From Pseudomonas sp. GD04091 (GTDB lineage Bacteria > Pseudomonadota > Gammaproteobacteria > Pseudomonadales > Pseudomonadaceae): a stretch of DNA of 64,000 nt. The notes under the pieces were generated by a model, which was not told the DNA's origin, made no database searches, and saw only the letters and a program-made list of their open reading frames with translations. The translations under genes were made by a program, and so were the position numbers. Positions 52,559 to 61,553 of this stretch are shown here, piece by piece. The stretch covers positions 1 through 64,000 of the forward strand of contig NZ_JAOEBG010000016.1 in the NCBI RefSeq assembly GCF_029836165.1. Reading direction: 5' to 3'. Position 1 is the first letter of the stretch. Each line of letters begins with the position of its first letter.

Positions 52559-53689
52559 TCATTCAAGAAACTTGAGGTCCGAAGGGGCCTGCTGGGACAG
52601 CTGCTGCACCGTGTCCCCCAGCTTGCCGCTGCGCGGGTCACGGCGCATGACCACGATCTGGTTGCTCTTCTGGTTCGCCACCAGCAAGTAGTTGCCATCT
52701 GGATCGAGGGCGAACTCCCGGGGATGGTCGCCCTCCACCGAACGGCGCTGCAGCAAGGTGAGCAGGCCATCGTCCTTGCCCACGGCATACACCACGATCT
52801 CGTTGGCCGTACCGCGGTTGCTGACATAGAGGAAGCGACCATCGGCCGACAGGTGCAGGCCACCAGCGGCCTTCGCCGCCGCGTCCTTGCTGTCGGTCAG
52901 GGGCAGGCGCTGCCGCTCGCTCAACGCGCCGTCCTGCACATCGAACACCGCCACCTCAGCGCTCATCTCCAACGTCAGATAGGCGTGCCGGCCCTTGGCA
53001 TCGAACAGCAGGTGGCGTGGCCCGCTACCCGGTGGCAGGTCGACCGCTGGCGGGATCGCCGGGCTCAGCGGATGCTCGGGGCTGGCGCCGTCGTAGCGGT
53101 AGATGAACACCTTGTCCGCCCCCAGGTCGCAGGCATACAGGTGGCGGCCATCGGGCGACAGCACCAGCGAATGCACATGGCCACCGGCCTGGCGCTCGGG
53201 GTTGACCTTGCTCGGCGCGTGCCGGGCCTGCTGCACCACCGGCTTGAGCTTGCCGTCCCTGGCCACTGGCAGCACCACCAGGCTGCCGCCCGGATCGGGG
53301 GCAACGGCATAGTTGGCGACGAACAGGTAGCGCTGGTCGTGGCTGAGGCTGGCGTGGGTCGGCTCGTCGCCCTGGCTGGGCACCTGGTTCAACAGCTTGA
53401 TCTCGCCATTCCTGCTCAGTGAAAAACTGCTGACCTGGCCTTGCCGGGTTTCATTGACCGCGAACAACTGACGCTGGTCGGCGGACAGCACCAACCACGA
53501 GGGGCTGACGCTCTTGACCACTTGCCGGGGCTTGACGTCGATCTGGCCAGTGCGGGGATCGAAGTCGTAGCGGTAGATCCCTTCGCTGCCGTTGTCGGTG
53601 TAGCTGCCCACCAGCAACGTGGCGGCCTGGGCGTTGACTGACAAAGCCATGAGGCTAACGGTCAGCAGGCGTGTCCATTTCCTGTTCAT
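52559..53689 (-). CDS. Lactonase-family (PF10282) beta-propeller protein, exported
   Basis: A 376-residue seven-bladed propeller protein of the 6-phosphogluconolactonase-like family. A signal peptide (NRKWTRLLTVSLMALSVNAQ) means it works in the periplasm, so phosphogluconate is an unlikely substrate. Blade motifs recur: SPSWLVLSADQRQLFAVNET, SHDQRYLFVANYAV, LSPDGRHLYACDLGADKVFI, DAKGRHAYLTLEM, ALDPDGNYLLVANQKSNQIV. It overlaps the upstream 86-residue gene by 4 bp, so the two form an operon. The natural lactone is unknown. Confidence 0.9.
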   Translation of the reverse strand: MNRKWTRLLTVSLMALSVNAQAATLLVGSYTDNGSEGIYRYDFDPRTGQIDVKPRQVVKSVSPSWLVLSADQRQLFAVNETRQGQVSSFSLSRNGEIKLLNQVPSQGDEPTHASLSHDQRYLFVANYAVAPDPGGSLVVLPVARDGKLKPVVQQARHAPSKVNPERQAGGHVHSLVLSPDGRHLYACDLGADKVFIYRYDGASPEHPLSPAIPPAVDLPPGSGPRHLLFDAKGRHAYLTLEMSAEVAVFDVQDGALSERQRLPLTDSKDAAAKAAGGLHLSADGRFLYVSNRGTANEIVVYAVGKDDGLLTLLQRRSVEGDHPREFALDPDGNYLLVANQKSNQIVVMRRDPRSGKLGDTVQQLSQQAPSDLKFLE

Positions 53690-53946
53690 TCGTCTTCTTC
53701 ATCCGGAGCGCGAAAGGCACTCATACAGACTAGACGATGCTCGCCTTGGTCACTGGCCAGGCTCCAGTCGTCACCTGCGCCGGTGGCTGCGGCGACCTGT
53801 TCGGCGGTGAAGGTCCAGCGGCGCAGTTGGCGGCCGTCCATGCATTCGATGGCCAGGCCGCTGTCGTCGAAGGTGAAGTCGAAGGCATGCAGGCCGTCGA
53901 TCAGGAGCATGTCGCAGGATGCGAGGGCGGTGGCTAGGGTGGGCAT
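53686..53946 (-). CDS. Conserved hypothetical protein, 86 residues
   Basis: A small acidic protein (CDMLLIDGLHAFDFTFDDSG, then GRQLRRWTFTAEQVAAATGA, SLASDQGEHRLVCMSAFRAP) without signal peptide or membrane helix. It resembles short Pseudomonas-restricted proteins of unknown function (possibly DUF5629, but I cannot confirm this). Its stop overlaps the lactonase start (ATGA at 53686-53689), so it is translated with that exported enzyme. Confidence 0.75.
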   Translation of the reverse strand: MPTLATALASCDMLLIDGLHAFDFTFDDSGLAIECMDGRQLRRWTFTAEQVAAATGAGDDWSLASDQGEHRLVCMSAFRAPDEEDE

Positions 53947-53989
53947 GGGAGGCGCAAGTACCGATAGAAAAATGAGCAGGCAGTATACG

Positions 53990-54063
53990 CTGTGGGAACG
54001 GGTTTACCCGCGAATGCGTCGGTGAATGCACCGTCGTATTCGCGGGTAAACCCGTTCCCACAG
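53990..54063. repeat. REP inverted pair (GCGGGTAAACCCG type)
   Basis: GTGGGAACGGGTTTACCCGC and GCGGGTAAACCCGTTCCCAC, each followed by GAATNCG-like bases, form a near-perfect pair with a 16-base spacer between the 86-residue gene and the MMPL gene. Confidence 0.88.
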
Positions 54064-54081
54064 ACTCTACAGCCGCTTCGA

Positions 54082-56475
54082 TCAATGGGCGAAGATCGAC
54101 CCACCCTCCTTGCCCGCCAGCTTGCCCGGCTTGATCAGGAAGCGTGCCAGCGCCGGCAGCAGCCAGAGCGCGCCGAACATGTTCCACAGCAGCATGAAGG
54201 TCAGCATCAGGCCCATGTCGGCCTGGAACTTGATGGCCGAGAAGATCCAGGTGCACACGCCGATGGCCAGGCACAGGCCGGTGAACAGCACCGCCTTGCC
54301 GGTGGAGCGCAGGGTCTCGTAGTAGGCCTCCTGCAATGGCAGGCCAGCGCGCAGGAAGCTCTCCAGGCGGCTGTAGATGTAGATCCCGTAGTCCACGCCG
54401 ATGCCCACGCCCAGCGCCACCACCGGCAGCGTGGCAACCTTCACGCCGATGCCCATGAACGCCATCAGCGCGTTGCCCAGCACCGAGGTCAGGACCAGCG
54501 GCAGCACGATGCACAGCGTCGCGGCGAACGAGCGGAAGGTGATCATGCACATCACCGCCACGCAGATGTAGACGAGGATCAGGATGGTCAGCTCGGCCGA
54601 CTTGATCACTTCGTTGGTGGCCGCCTCGATGCCGGCGTTACCCGCCGCCAGGAGGAACTGCAGGCCGTCCTTGTTATGGCTGTCGGCGAAGGCCTTGGCG
54701 GCGGCGGTGACCCGCTCCAGGGTCTCGGCCTTGTGGTCGTTGAGGAACACCAGCACCGGTGCCAGCGAGCAGTCGGCGTTGTACAGGCCGTCGGCGCGGG
54801 CGATGGAGTTGTTGAGGATGTCCGGGTTGCGCGACAGGGTCTCCCATTTCAGGCTGCCCTCGTTCATGCCCTTGATGACCTGCTTGGAGACGGTCACCAG
54901 GGAGATCGTCGACTGCACGCCCGGGGTGTTGTCCATGGTCCACATCAGCTCGTCGATCGGCGCCATGGTCGAGTGGATCGAGCACTGCTCGGCCGGGGTC
55001 TTGACCATGATCACCAGCACGTCGGAACTGGTCGAGTAGTTGCTGATGATGAAGCTGTTGTCCTGGTTGTAGCGCGAGTCCGGACGCAGCTCCGGGGCGC
55101 CCTGGTCGAGGTCGCCGATCTTCAGGTTCTGGCTGTACCAGAGGCCGCCGGCGAAGGCCAGCAGTGCCAGCACCACGGACACCGGCGCCACCTTGGGGCT
55201 GGCGAAATTGGACAGCAGGCGCCAGAACGGATGCTCGCGAGTCGCGTCCTTCTTGCTGCGGGCGATGGCCTTCTGGCTGATGCCGACATAGCTGATCGCC
55301 ACCGGCAGCAGGATCAGGTTGGTGAAGACGATCACCGCCACGCCGATGGAGGCGCCGATGGCCAGCTCGCGGATCACGCCGATGTCGATGATCAGCAGGG
55401 TGATGAAGCCCACGGCGTCGGCAAGAATGGCGATCATGCCCGGCAGGAACAGCTGGCGGAAGGTACGCCGGGCCGCGGTCAGGGCATTGTCGGCGTCACT
55501 CGACTGCAGGGCGATGCCGTTGATCTTCTGCACCCCGTGGGAGATGCCGATGGCGAAGATCAGGAACGGCACCAGCATCGAGTACGGGTCCAGGCCGAAG
55601 CCCACCGCGTGCATCAGCCCAAGCTGCCAGACCACCGCCACCAGCGTGGTGATCAGCACGGCGATGGTGCTGCGGATGCACCAGGTGAACCAGTACAGCA
55701 GCGCCCAGGTGATCACCAGGGCCACGCCGAAGAACATCGCCACCATCACCAGGCCGTCGATCAGATCGCCGACTTTCTTGGCGAAGCCGACGATATGGAT
55801 CTTCACATCGGGGTTCTGTGCCTGGAACTTGTCGCGGATCTTCTCTTCCAGCTGGTGGGAGAACTGCTGGTAGTCGAGCTTGACCTGGCGACCAGGGTCC
55901 TGCGGGTCCGGATAGCTTTCCAGCAGCGGGATATCGACGATGCTGGACTTGAAGTTGTTGGCCACCAGGCGCCCGACCTGGCCGGACTTGAGCACGTTGT
56001 CACGCAACGCGTCGAGGCTGTCCTGCGAACCGTTGTAGGTGTTGGGGATCACCTCGCCACCGGAGAAGCCTTCCTCGGTGACCTCGCTCCAGCGCACGCT
56101 GGGGCTCCACAGCGACTTCAGGCCGGCGCGGTCGACGCCGGGGATGTAGAACACCTCGTCATGGATCTGCCGCAGCGTCTCCATGTAGTCCTTGTCGAAG
56201 ATGTCGCCCTTGGTCGACTCCACCGAGATGCGCACGGTGTTGCCGAGGTTGGCCAGGTCGTTGCGGTGCTCGAGCATCTGTTCGATGAACGGGTGCTGCA
56301 GCGGGATCATCTTCTCGAAGCTGGTGGACGGGCGAATCTGCGTCGCCTGCCAGAACAGGAAGATGCTCACCAGCAGGCAGAGGCCGATGACCACGGGGCG
56401 GTTGTTGAAGATCAGGCGTTCCAGCAGGGTGGCCTTGTCCTTGTGCTGCATGTCGAAGCTCTCCCGACTGGTCAT
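54082..56475 (-). CDS. RND/MMPL-family membrane transporter
   Basis: A 797-residue MMPL-type RND protein. One helix near 27-45 precedes a large periplasmic domain. A first five-helix bundle (about 235-400, including VAVVWQLGLMHAVGFGLDPY and FAIGISHGVQKINGIAL) follows, then a helix near 430, a second periplasmic domain, and a second bundle near 640-780 (ALGVGIGVDYGIYIYSRLES). It probably exports lipids or hydrophobic molecules. It overlaps the YCF48 gene by 4 bp (56472-56475). AGGAGG precedes the ATG. In many relatives DUF1302 and DUF1329 genes accompany this pair, but none are here. Confidence 0.92.
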   Translation of the reverse strand: MTSRESFDMQHKDKATLLERLIFNNRPVVIGLCLLVSIFLFWQATQIRPSTSFEKMIPLQHPFIEQMLEHRNDLANLGNTVRISVESTKGDIFDKDYMETLRQIHDEVFYIPGVDRAGLKSLWSPSVRWSEVTEEGFSGGEVIPNTYNGSQDSLDALRDNVLKSGQVGRLVANNFKSSIVDIPLLESYPDPQDPGRQVKLDYQQFSHQLEEKIRDKFQAQNPDVKIHIVGFAKKVGDLIDGLVMVAMFFGVALVITWALLYWFTWCIRSTIAVLITTLVAVVWQLGLMHAVGFGLDPYSMLVPFLIFAIGISHGVQKINGIALQSSDADNALTAARRTFRQLFLPGMIAILADAVGFITLLIIDIGVIRELAIGASIGVAVIVFTNLILLPVAISYVGISQKAIARSKKDATREHPFWRLLSNFASPKVAPVSVVLALLAFAGGLWYSQNLKIGDLDQGAPELRPDSRYNQDNSFIISNYSTSSDVLVIMVKTPAEQCSIHSTMAPIDELMWTMDNTPGVQSTISLVTVSKQVIKGMNEGSLKWETLSRNPDILNNSIARADGLYNADCSLAPVLVFLNDHKAETLERVTAAAKAFADSHNKDGLQFLLAAGNAGIEAATNEVIKSAELTILILVYICVAVMCMITFRSFAATLCIVLPLVLTSVLGNALMAFMGIGVKVATLPVVALGVGIGVDYGIYIYSRLESFLRAGLPLQEAYYETLRSTGKAVLFTGLCLAIGVCTWIFSAIKFQADMGLMLTFMLLWNMFGALWLLPALARFLIKPGKLAGKEGGSIFAH

Positions 56476-57488
56476 GGACGCACCTCCTGGGTGCCATCGG
56501 CCGAGGCCAGGTGCACGCCCCCTTGGCCGACCAGCAACAGGCCGCCGCCGCTGAGGCCGCTGACCCCCGACAGGGCGATGCGGTCGGCGCGGTTGCGCAC
56601 GCTGAAGGTCTGCCCGTCGTCCTGGCTGCGCAGCACGCTGCCGCCGTTGCCGACCAGCGCCAGGCTGCCGTCATCGAGAAGCGTAGCGCTTGCCAGGCCG
56701 AATTCGAGCGGGCCGCGTTCGGCCTTGAGCTCGATCGGTTGCCAGCTGTCGCCGAAATCGGTGGAGCGGAACAGGTTGCCGCGCAAGCCGAAGGCCAGCA
56801 GCGTATTGGAGCGGGCGGTGCCGATCACGCCGAACAACGAACCCTCATAGGGGCCTTCGACCTTCGACCAGGTCTGGCCGGCGTCGCTGGAACGGAACAT
56901 GCTGCCCTGCTCGCCGACGATGAACAGGCCAGCGTCCTTGACCGTGGCGATGGCATTGAGGTGGAGCTGGTCGGGGTTGTCCAGGCGCTCGGCGACGTCC
57001 TGCCAGTGCTGGCCGCCGTCGGTGGTTTCCAGCACCGCGCCATAGGCGCCGATGGCGAAACCGTGCTGCGGATCGAGGAAGCGCACATCGAGCAGCGGGG
57101 CTTCGCGGGAGAGGTCCTCGAACTGTTTGCTCCAGGTCGCGCCACCGTCGCTGCTGGCGAGGATCTGCGCGTCATGGCCAACCGCCCAGCCGCGCTTGTC
57201 GTCGAGGAAGAACACTGCGGTGAGCAGTTGCCGGGTGGGGACCCGGGCCTGGGTCCAGGTCTTGCCCTGGTCGTCGGAGAACAGGATATGGCCGCGATCA
57301 CCGACCACCACCAGGCGCTGGCCGGCGTGGGTGGCGCCGATCAACAGGCTCTGGCTGGCCTGGGCCGATTCCACCGAGTATTCCTCGGCAGCCACCGCTG
57401 CCAGGGCATTGCCCGTCCCGATGCCCAACGCCAGCGCCAGCATCGCGCTGGCGGCCAGGCTGTAGCGTGCCCTTGCCCGCTGTCTCAT
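56472..57488 (-). CDS. YCF48-type (BNR-repeat) exported protein
   Basis: A 338-residue protein with a signal peptide (ARYSLAASAMLALALGIGTG, ending NALA) and a propeller made of BNR/Asp-box repeats: SDDQGKTWTQARV, SSDGGATWSKQFED, TTDGGQHWQDVAER, SSDAGQTWSKVEGP, STDFGDSWQPIELK, SQDDGQTFSVRNRA. The repeats resemble YCF48/photosystem assembly and sialidase-like propellers. Here it is a likely periplasmic partner of the MMPL transporter encoded by the overlapping downstream gene. Its role is unknown. Upstream (57489-57647) I see only REP and AT-rich sequence. Confidence 0.9.
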   Translation of the reverse strand: MRQRARARYSLAASAMLALALGIGTGNALAAVAAEEYSVESAQASQSLLIGATHAGQRLVVVGDRGHILFSDDQGKTWTQARVPTRQLLTAVFFLDDKRGWAVGHDAQILASSDGGATWSKQFEDLSREAPLLDVRFLDPQHGFAIGAYGAVLETTDGGQHWQDVAERLDNPDQLHLNAIATVKDAGLFIVGEQGSMFRSSDAGQTWSKVEGPYEGSLFGVIGTARSNTLLAFGLRGNLFRSTDFGDSWQPIELKAERGPLEFGLASATLLDDGSLALVGNGGSVLRSQDDGQTFSVRNRADRIALSGVSGLSGGGLLLVGQGGVHLASADGTQEVRP

Positions 57489-57647
57489 GACTGCCCCCTG
57501 TTGTGTTCTTGTGGTGGGTCAATCTATTGCCAGGTACTGCGAAAACCCTGTTCCAGAGCCCTGGAATAGCTTCGGGCCATCCTATCGGGGTTGTTCGGCG
57601 GAACACAACGAGCGGGACGTTATGTTTTGTTAACCAGAAAAAACATT

Positions 57648-57769
57648 TGGGGCCGCCTTGCGGCCCATCGCGACACAAGGCCGCTCCCACAGGACATGCG
57701 CCAGATCTGCCCTGGCGCCATCCCTGTGGGAGCGGCCTTGCGTCGCGATGGGCTGCGCAGCAGCCCCAA
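57648..57769. repeat. Composite REP inverted pair between the YCF48 gene and pepN
   Basis: TTGGGGCCGCCTTGCGGCCC, CGACACAAGGCCGCTCCCAC and their inverted partners GTGGGAGCGGCCTTGCGTCG and GGGCTGCGCAGCAGCCCCAA enclose a short spacer. The design matches the composite elements around gdhB, but the spacer differs. Confidence 0.85.
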
Positions 57770-57781
57770 TATCTACCCGGC

Positions 57782-60439
57782 TTACGCCAGGCTCTTGCTC
57801 ACCACTTCATACACATCGCTGGACAGCGCCCCCGAAGCGAGAATCCGCTCCAGCTCGCCCTTCATCAGCGCCTGACGCTTGTCGTCATACTTGCGCCAGC
57901 GGGTCAGCGGCGCCAGTTGACGCGAAGCGATCTGCGGATTGAGCGCGTTGAGCTCGATCACCAGATCCGCCAGGAAGCGATACCCCGAACCATCGGCGGC
58001 ATGGAAGTTGACCAGGTTCTGCCCGGCGAAGGCGCCGACCAGCGCACGCACCTTGTTCGGGTTCTTCAGGGTGAAAGCCGGGTGTTCCATCAACGCCTGG
58101 ACCCGTGCCAGGCCGCCCGGCAAGGTGCTGGCCGCCTGCACGCTGAACCACTGGTCCATGACCAGCGGGTTGTCCTTGAAGTGCTCGGCGAAGGCCTCCA
58201 GCGCCGTGGCCCGCTCGGCCTCGAACGGCGAGTTGACCAGCACCGCCAGAGCGGTGAGGCGCTCGGTCATGTTGTCGCAGTGCTCGAACTGCTCCAGGGT
58301 CGCCTCGAGTACCTGCGGCTTGCCGCTCAGCATCAGGTACGACAGGGCGATGTTCTGCAGGCTGCGACGGGCGAAGTGCTCGGCCGAGGCGACGTAGGCG
58401 GTGTTACGCGAGACTTCGCGGTTGGCCTGGTAGCGCGCCCACAGGGCGTCGAACAGCTGCTCGGCGATTTGCTGGCGGGCGAACTCGCGGGCGGCGTGGA
58501 TGGCGTCCACGTCGGCCACCTGGCTGATCTCGGTGAGGTAGGCCTCGCCCGGCAGCGAGAGCATCTCGGCGACCATGGCGGGGTCCAGTGCCTCATTACC
58601 CAGCACCGTGCCCAGGGCGGTGATCAGCCGCTGGTCGAGCTTGAACGCTACACCGCGCTGATACTGCCCGATCAGTTCCTGCAGCACCTGCACCGACAGC
58701 TGCTGCCCCGCTTCCCAGCGGTTGAAGCCATCGCTGTCGTGCTGCATGAGGAACATCAGCTGGTCGCGATCATAGGGGAAGCTCAGCTTGACCGGCGCAC
58801 TGAAGCCGCGCAGCAGCGACGGCAGCGGCTTGGCCGGGATGCCTTCGAAGGTGAAGGTCTGCTCGGCCTCGGTCACCGACAGCACGCGACTGGTGCCGAC
58901 GGCCTGCGCCTCGCCGACCAGGCGCAAAGGCAGGTCGTTGCCTTCGGCATCCAGCAGGCCCAGCGCCAGCGGAATCACGAACGGCAGCTTGTCGACCTGG
59001 CCCGGGGTCGGCGGGCAGCTCTGGCGGAAGGTCAGGCTATAGCTCTGCGCAGCGGCGTCATAGGCCTCGCTGACCTCCAGGCGCGGCGTGCCGGCCTGGC
59101 TGTACCAGCGCTTGAACTGAGTCAGGTCGACGCCGTTGGCGTCCTCCATGGCCTTGATGAAGTCGTCGGTGGTCACCGCCTGGCCATCGTGACGTTCGAA
59201 GTACAGGTCGCTGCCCTTGCGGAAGCCCTCGGCGCCCAGCAGGGTGTGGACCATGCCCACCACTTCGGCGCCCTTTTCGTACACGGTCAGGGTGTAGAAG
59301 TTGGAGATTTCGATGAAGCTGTCCGGACGCACCGGGTGGGCCATGGGGCCGGCATCCTCGGCGAACTGATGGGTGCGCAGGTAGGCGACGTCCTCGATGC
59401 GCTTGACCGTGCGCGAGTTCATGTCGGCACTGAACTCAGCGTCTCGGTACACGGTGAAGCCTTCCTTGAGCGACAGCTGGAACCAGTCGCGGCAGGTCAC
59501 GCGGTTGCCCGACCAGTTGTGGAAGTACTCGTGGGCGACCACGCCCTCGACGCGCTGGTGGGCGGCGTCGGTGGCGGTCTCGGCGCGGGCCAGCACGCAG
59601 CTGGAGTTGAAGATGTTCAGGCCCTTGTTTTCCATGGCGCCCATGTTGAAGTCGTTGACCGCGACGATCATGAAGATGTCCAGGTCGTACTCACGGCCGT
59701 AGACCTCCTCGTCCCAGCGCATGGACTTCTTCAGGCTGACCATGGCGTGGTTGCACTTGTCGAGGTTTTCCGGCTCGACATAGATGCGCAGCGCCACGTC
59801 ACGCCCCGACTGGCGGGTGAACGTATCCTCGACGCACCACAGGTCACCGGCCACCAGGGCGAACAGGTAGGCCGGTTTCTTGAACGGGTCTTCCCAGGTC
59901 GCCCAGTGGCGGCCGTCTTCGGCCGGGCCGTCACCGACCGGGTTGCCGTTGGACAGCAGCACCGGATAGCGATGCTGTTCGGCGATCACCGTGGTGGTGA
60001 ACGTGCTCATCACGTCCGGACGGTCGAGATAATAGGTGATCTTGCGAAAGCCCTCGGCCTCGCACTGGGTGCAGAACATCTTGCCCGACTTGTACAGGCC
60101 TTCCAGCGCGGTGTTGCTCTCCGGGTGGATCTTCACGCTGGTGTCGAGGGTGAAGCGTTCGGCATTCGGTTGCACGGTCAGGCTGTCGTCGCTCAGCTGG
60201 TAGTCGCCGGCAGCCAGCGCCTGGTCGTCCAGTTGCACGCTCAGCAGCTCCAGCTGCTGGCCGTCGAGCACCAGCGGCGGCAGCCCGGCGCCACGCTCTG
60301 GGTTGCGCCGCATGACCAGTTGCGCATGGACCAGGGTGTGGTCCTCGAACAGTTCGAACGTCAGGTGCGTCTCGTCGATCAGGTACTCGGGGGCCTGATA
60401 GTCCTTGAGGTAGATCACTTGCGGTTGTTCGGTACGCAT
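57782..60439 (-). CDS. pepN: Aminopeptidase N
   Basis: An 885-residue M1 metallopeptidase that removes N-terminal residues in the cytoplasm. The substrate-binding GAMEN motif is at 267-271. The zinc site is HEYFH (303-307) with Glu326 in SLKEGFT. YKSGKMFCTQCEAEGFRKIT and the large helical C-terminal domain match the E. coli-type enzyme in length. AAAGGA precedes the ATG at 60439. It starts 13 bp after the DUF2797 gene, so it may lie in the same transcript. Confidence 0.97.
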   Translation of the reverse strand: MRTEQPQVIYLKDYQAPEYLIDETHLTFELFEDHTLVHAQLVMRRNPERGAGLPPLVLDGQQLELLSVQLDDQALAAGDYQLSDDSLTVQPNAERFTLDTSVKIHPESNTALEGLYKSGKMFCTQCEAEGFRKITYYLDRPDVMSTFTTTVIAEQHRYPVLLSNGNPVGDGPAEDGRHWATWEDPFKKPAYLFALVAGDLWCVEDTFTRQSGRDVALRIYVEPENLDKCNHAMVSLKKSMRWDEEVYGREYDLDIFMIVAVNDFNMGAMENKGLNIFNSSCVLARAETATDAAHQRVEGVVAHEYFHNWSGNRVTCRDWFQLSLKEGFTVYRDAEFSADMNSRTVKRIEDVAYLRTHQFAEDAGPMAHPVRPDSFIEISNFYTLTVYEKGAEVVGMVHTLLGAEGFRKGSDLYFERHDGQAVTTDDFIKAMEDANGVDLTQFKRWYSQAGTPRLEVSEAYDAAAQSYSLTFRQSCPPTPGQVDKLPFVIPLALGLLDAEGNDLPLRLVGEAQAVGTSRVLSVTEAEQTFTFEGIPAKPLPSLLRGFSAPVKLSFPYDRDQLMFLMQHDSDGFNRWEAGQQLSVQVLQELIGQYQRGVAFKLDQRLITALGTVLGNEALDPAMVAEMLSLPGEAYLTEISQVADVDAIHAAREFARQQIAEQLFDALWARYQANREVSRNTAYVASAEHFARRSLQNIALSYLMLSGKPQVLEATLEQFEHCDNMTERLTALAVLVNSPFEAERATALEAFAEHFKDNPLVMDQWFSVQAASTLPGGLARVQALMEHPAFTLKNPNKVRALVGAFAGQNLVNFHAADGSGYRFLADLVIELNALNPQIASRQLAPLTRWRKYDDKRQALMKGELERILASGALSSDVYEVVSKSLA

Positions 60440-60452
60440 GGTGACGATCCTT

Positions 60453-61283
60453 TTACTGGAGCACGGCCAGCTGGTAGGCCGTGTACTTGCGAATGTTGAT
60501 CACGCCGGTATCGAAGATCAGGTACTGGCCCTTGATGCCCAGCAACGTGCCTTCCACCACCGGGTTCTTGTCGAGGTTGAAGCTGACGATCTTCTTCGGA
60601 TAGGCCTCGACCGGGTAGCGCATCTGCACCACCTGCGCATCGGGCAACGGCTGGATCGCCTGCAGGCCGAAGCGCTCCTGCAAACCGCGAATGCCGTCGG
60701 CGCAAGCGTCGAAGATCTGTTCACGGATGGCCGGCAGGTCAAGCACCTCGGCGTCGCCCTTGAGCAGCGCGCGCCAGTTGGTGCGGTCCGGCACCTGGCT
60801 GCGCAGCACGTCCTCGACCAGCCCGGATTGCTGGCGGGTGGCCACGCGCATGATCGGCAGCGCCTGGCTGGCGCCCTGGTCGAGCCAGCGGGTGGGCAGC
60901 TGGGTGGCGCGGGTGATGCCGACCTTGATCCCCGACGAGTTGGCCAGGTACACCACATGGTCGGTCATGCAGAACTGCTCGCCCCACGACGGCTCGCGGC
61001 AGGTGCCGGCGTCGTAGTGGCATTTCTCCGGGGCCATGATGCACACGTCGCACTGCGCCAGCTTGGTCATGCACGGGTAGCAGTAACCCTGGCTGAAGCT
61101 GGTCTTGGTGCGCTTGCCGCAGTGGCTGCAGTGGATCGCGCCGAGGTACTCGAGGCGGATCGACTGGCCGATCAGGGGGTTGACCGGCACCTGCGTGTCA
61201 TCCAGGCGGAAACTGTATTGAACGACCGGTGCTTCCAGGCGCACCGCCATCTTGCTCAGAGAGCCACGAGCGAGTTCGATCAA
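60453..61283 (-). CDS. DUF2797-family protein with zinc-type cysteines
   Basis: A 276-residue protein whose N-terminal half has many CxxC pairs (CSHCGKRTKTSFSQGYCYPC, then CDVCIMAPEKC and CREPSWGEQFC), probably binding zinc or another metal. A nuclease-like GIY region may be present: VVYLANSSGIKVGITRATQL, then TRWLDQGASQALPIMRVA, resembles GIY-YIG catalytic folds. The TTG at 61283 overlaps the upstream stop (TTGA); an ATG at 61250 is an alternative. Function is unknown. Confidence 0.85.
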   Translation of the reverse strand: MIELARGSLSKMAVRLEAPVVQYSFRLDDTQVPVNPLIGQSIRLEYLGAIHCSHCGKRTKTSFSQGYCYPCMTKLAQCDVCIMAPEKCHYDAGTCREPSWGEQFCMTDHVVYLANSSGIKVGITRATQLPTRWLDQGASQALPIMRVATRQQSGLVEDVLRSQVPDRTNWRALLKGDAEVLDLPAIREQIFDACADGIRGLQERFGLQAIQPLPDAQVVQMRYPVEAYPKKIVSFNLDKNPVVEGTLLGIKGQYLIFDTGVINIRKYTAYQLAVLQ

Positions 61284-61540
61284 TGTACCGAGTCCGACTT
61301 GAACAGGATGTTGGCGATCGGCGCGGACTTCGACGCGCACTCCTGCGGGCCCATGTAGCCGGTGCGCTGTTCTTCGGGGAGGTTCTTCATCTCCCAGGCG
61401 ATCACCGCCTGCAGCGACAGTTCCTTCTGCTCGGCGGTCAGTTTGCGGCCGTCGGACCATTTACCGATTTCGACGGCCGTTTTCAGGCTCTCGTAGATCT
61501 CGGGGGTGATGTTTTCGATCATTTGCGCGAACGTGGACAT
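61280..61540 (-). CDS. yeaC: YeaC/DUF1315-family protein
   Basis: An 86-residue soluble protein (TFAQMIENITPEIYESLKTA, then LTAEQKELSLQAVIAWEMKN and DUF1315-typical RTGYMGPQECASKS). Helical and acidic, without signal or membrane segments. Gammaproteobacteria carry it widely, but no function is proven. It is coupled by a 4-bp TTGA overlap to the DUF2797 gene, which suggests that the two act together. Confidence 0.9.
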   Translation of the reverse strand: MSTFAQMIENITPEIYESLKTAVEIGKWSDGRKLTAEQKELSLQAVIAWEMKNLPEEQRTGYMGPQECASKSAPIANILFKSDSVH

Positions 61541-61553
61541 GGTGTCTCCTCAG

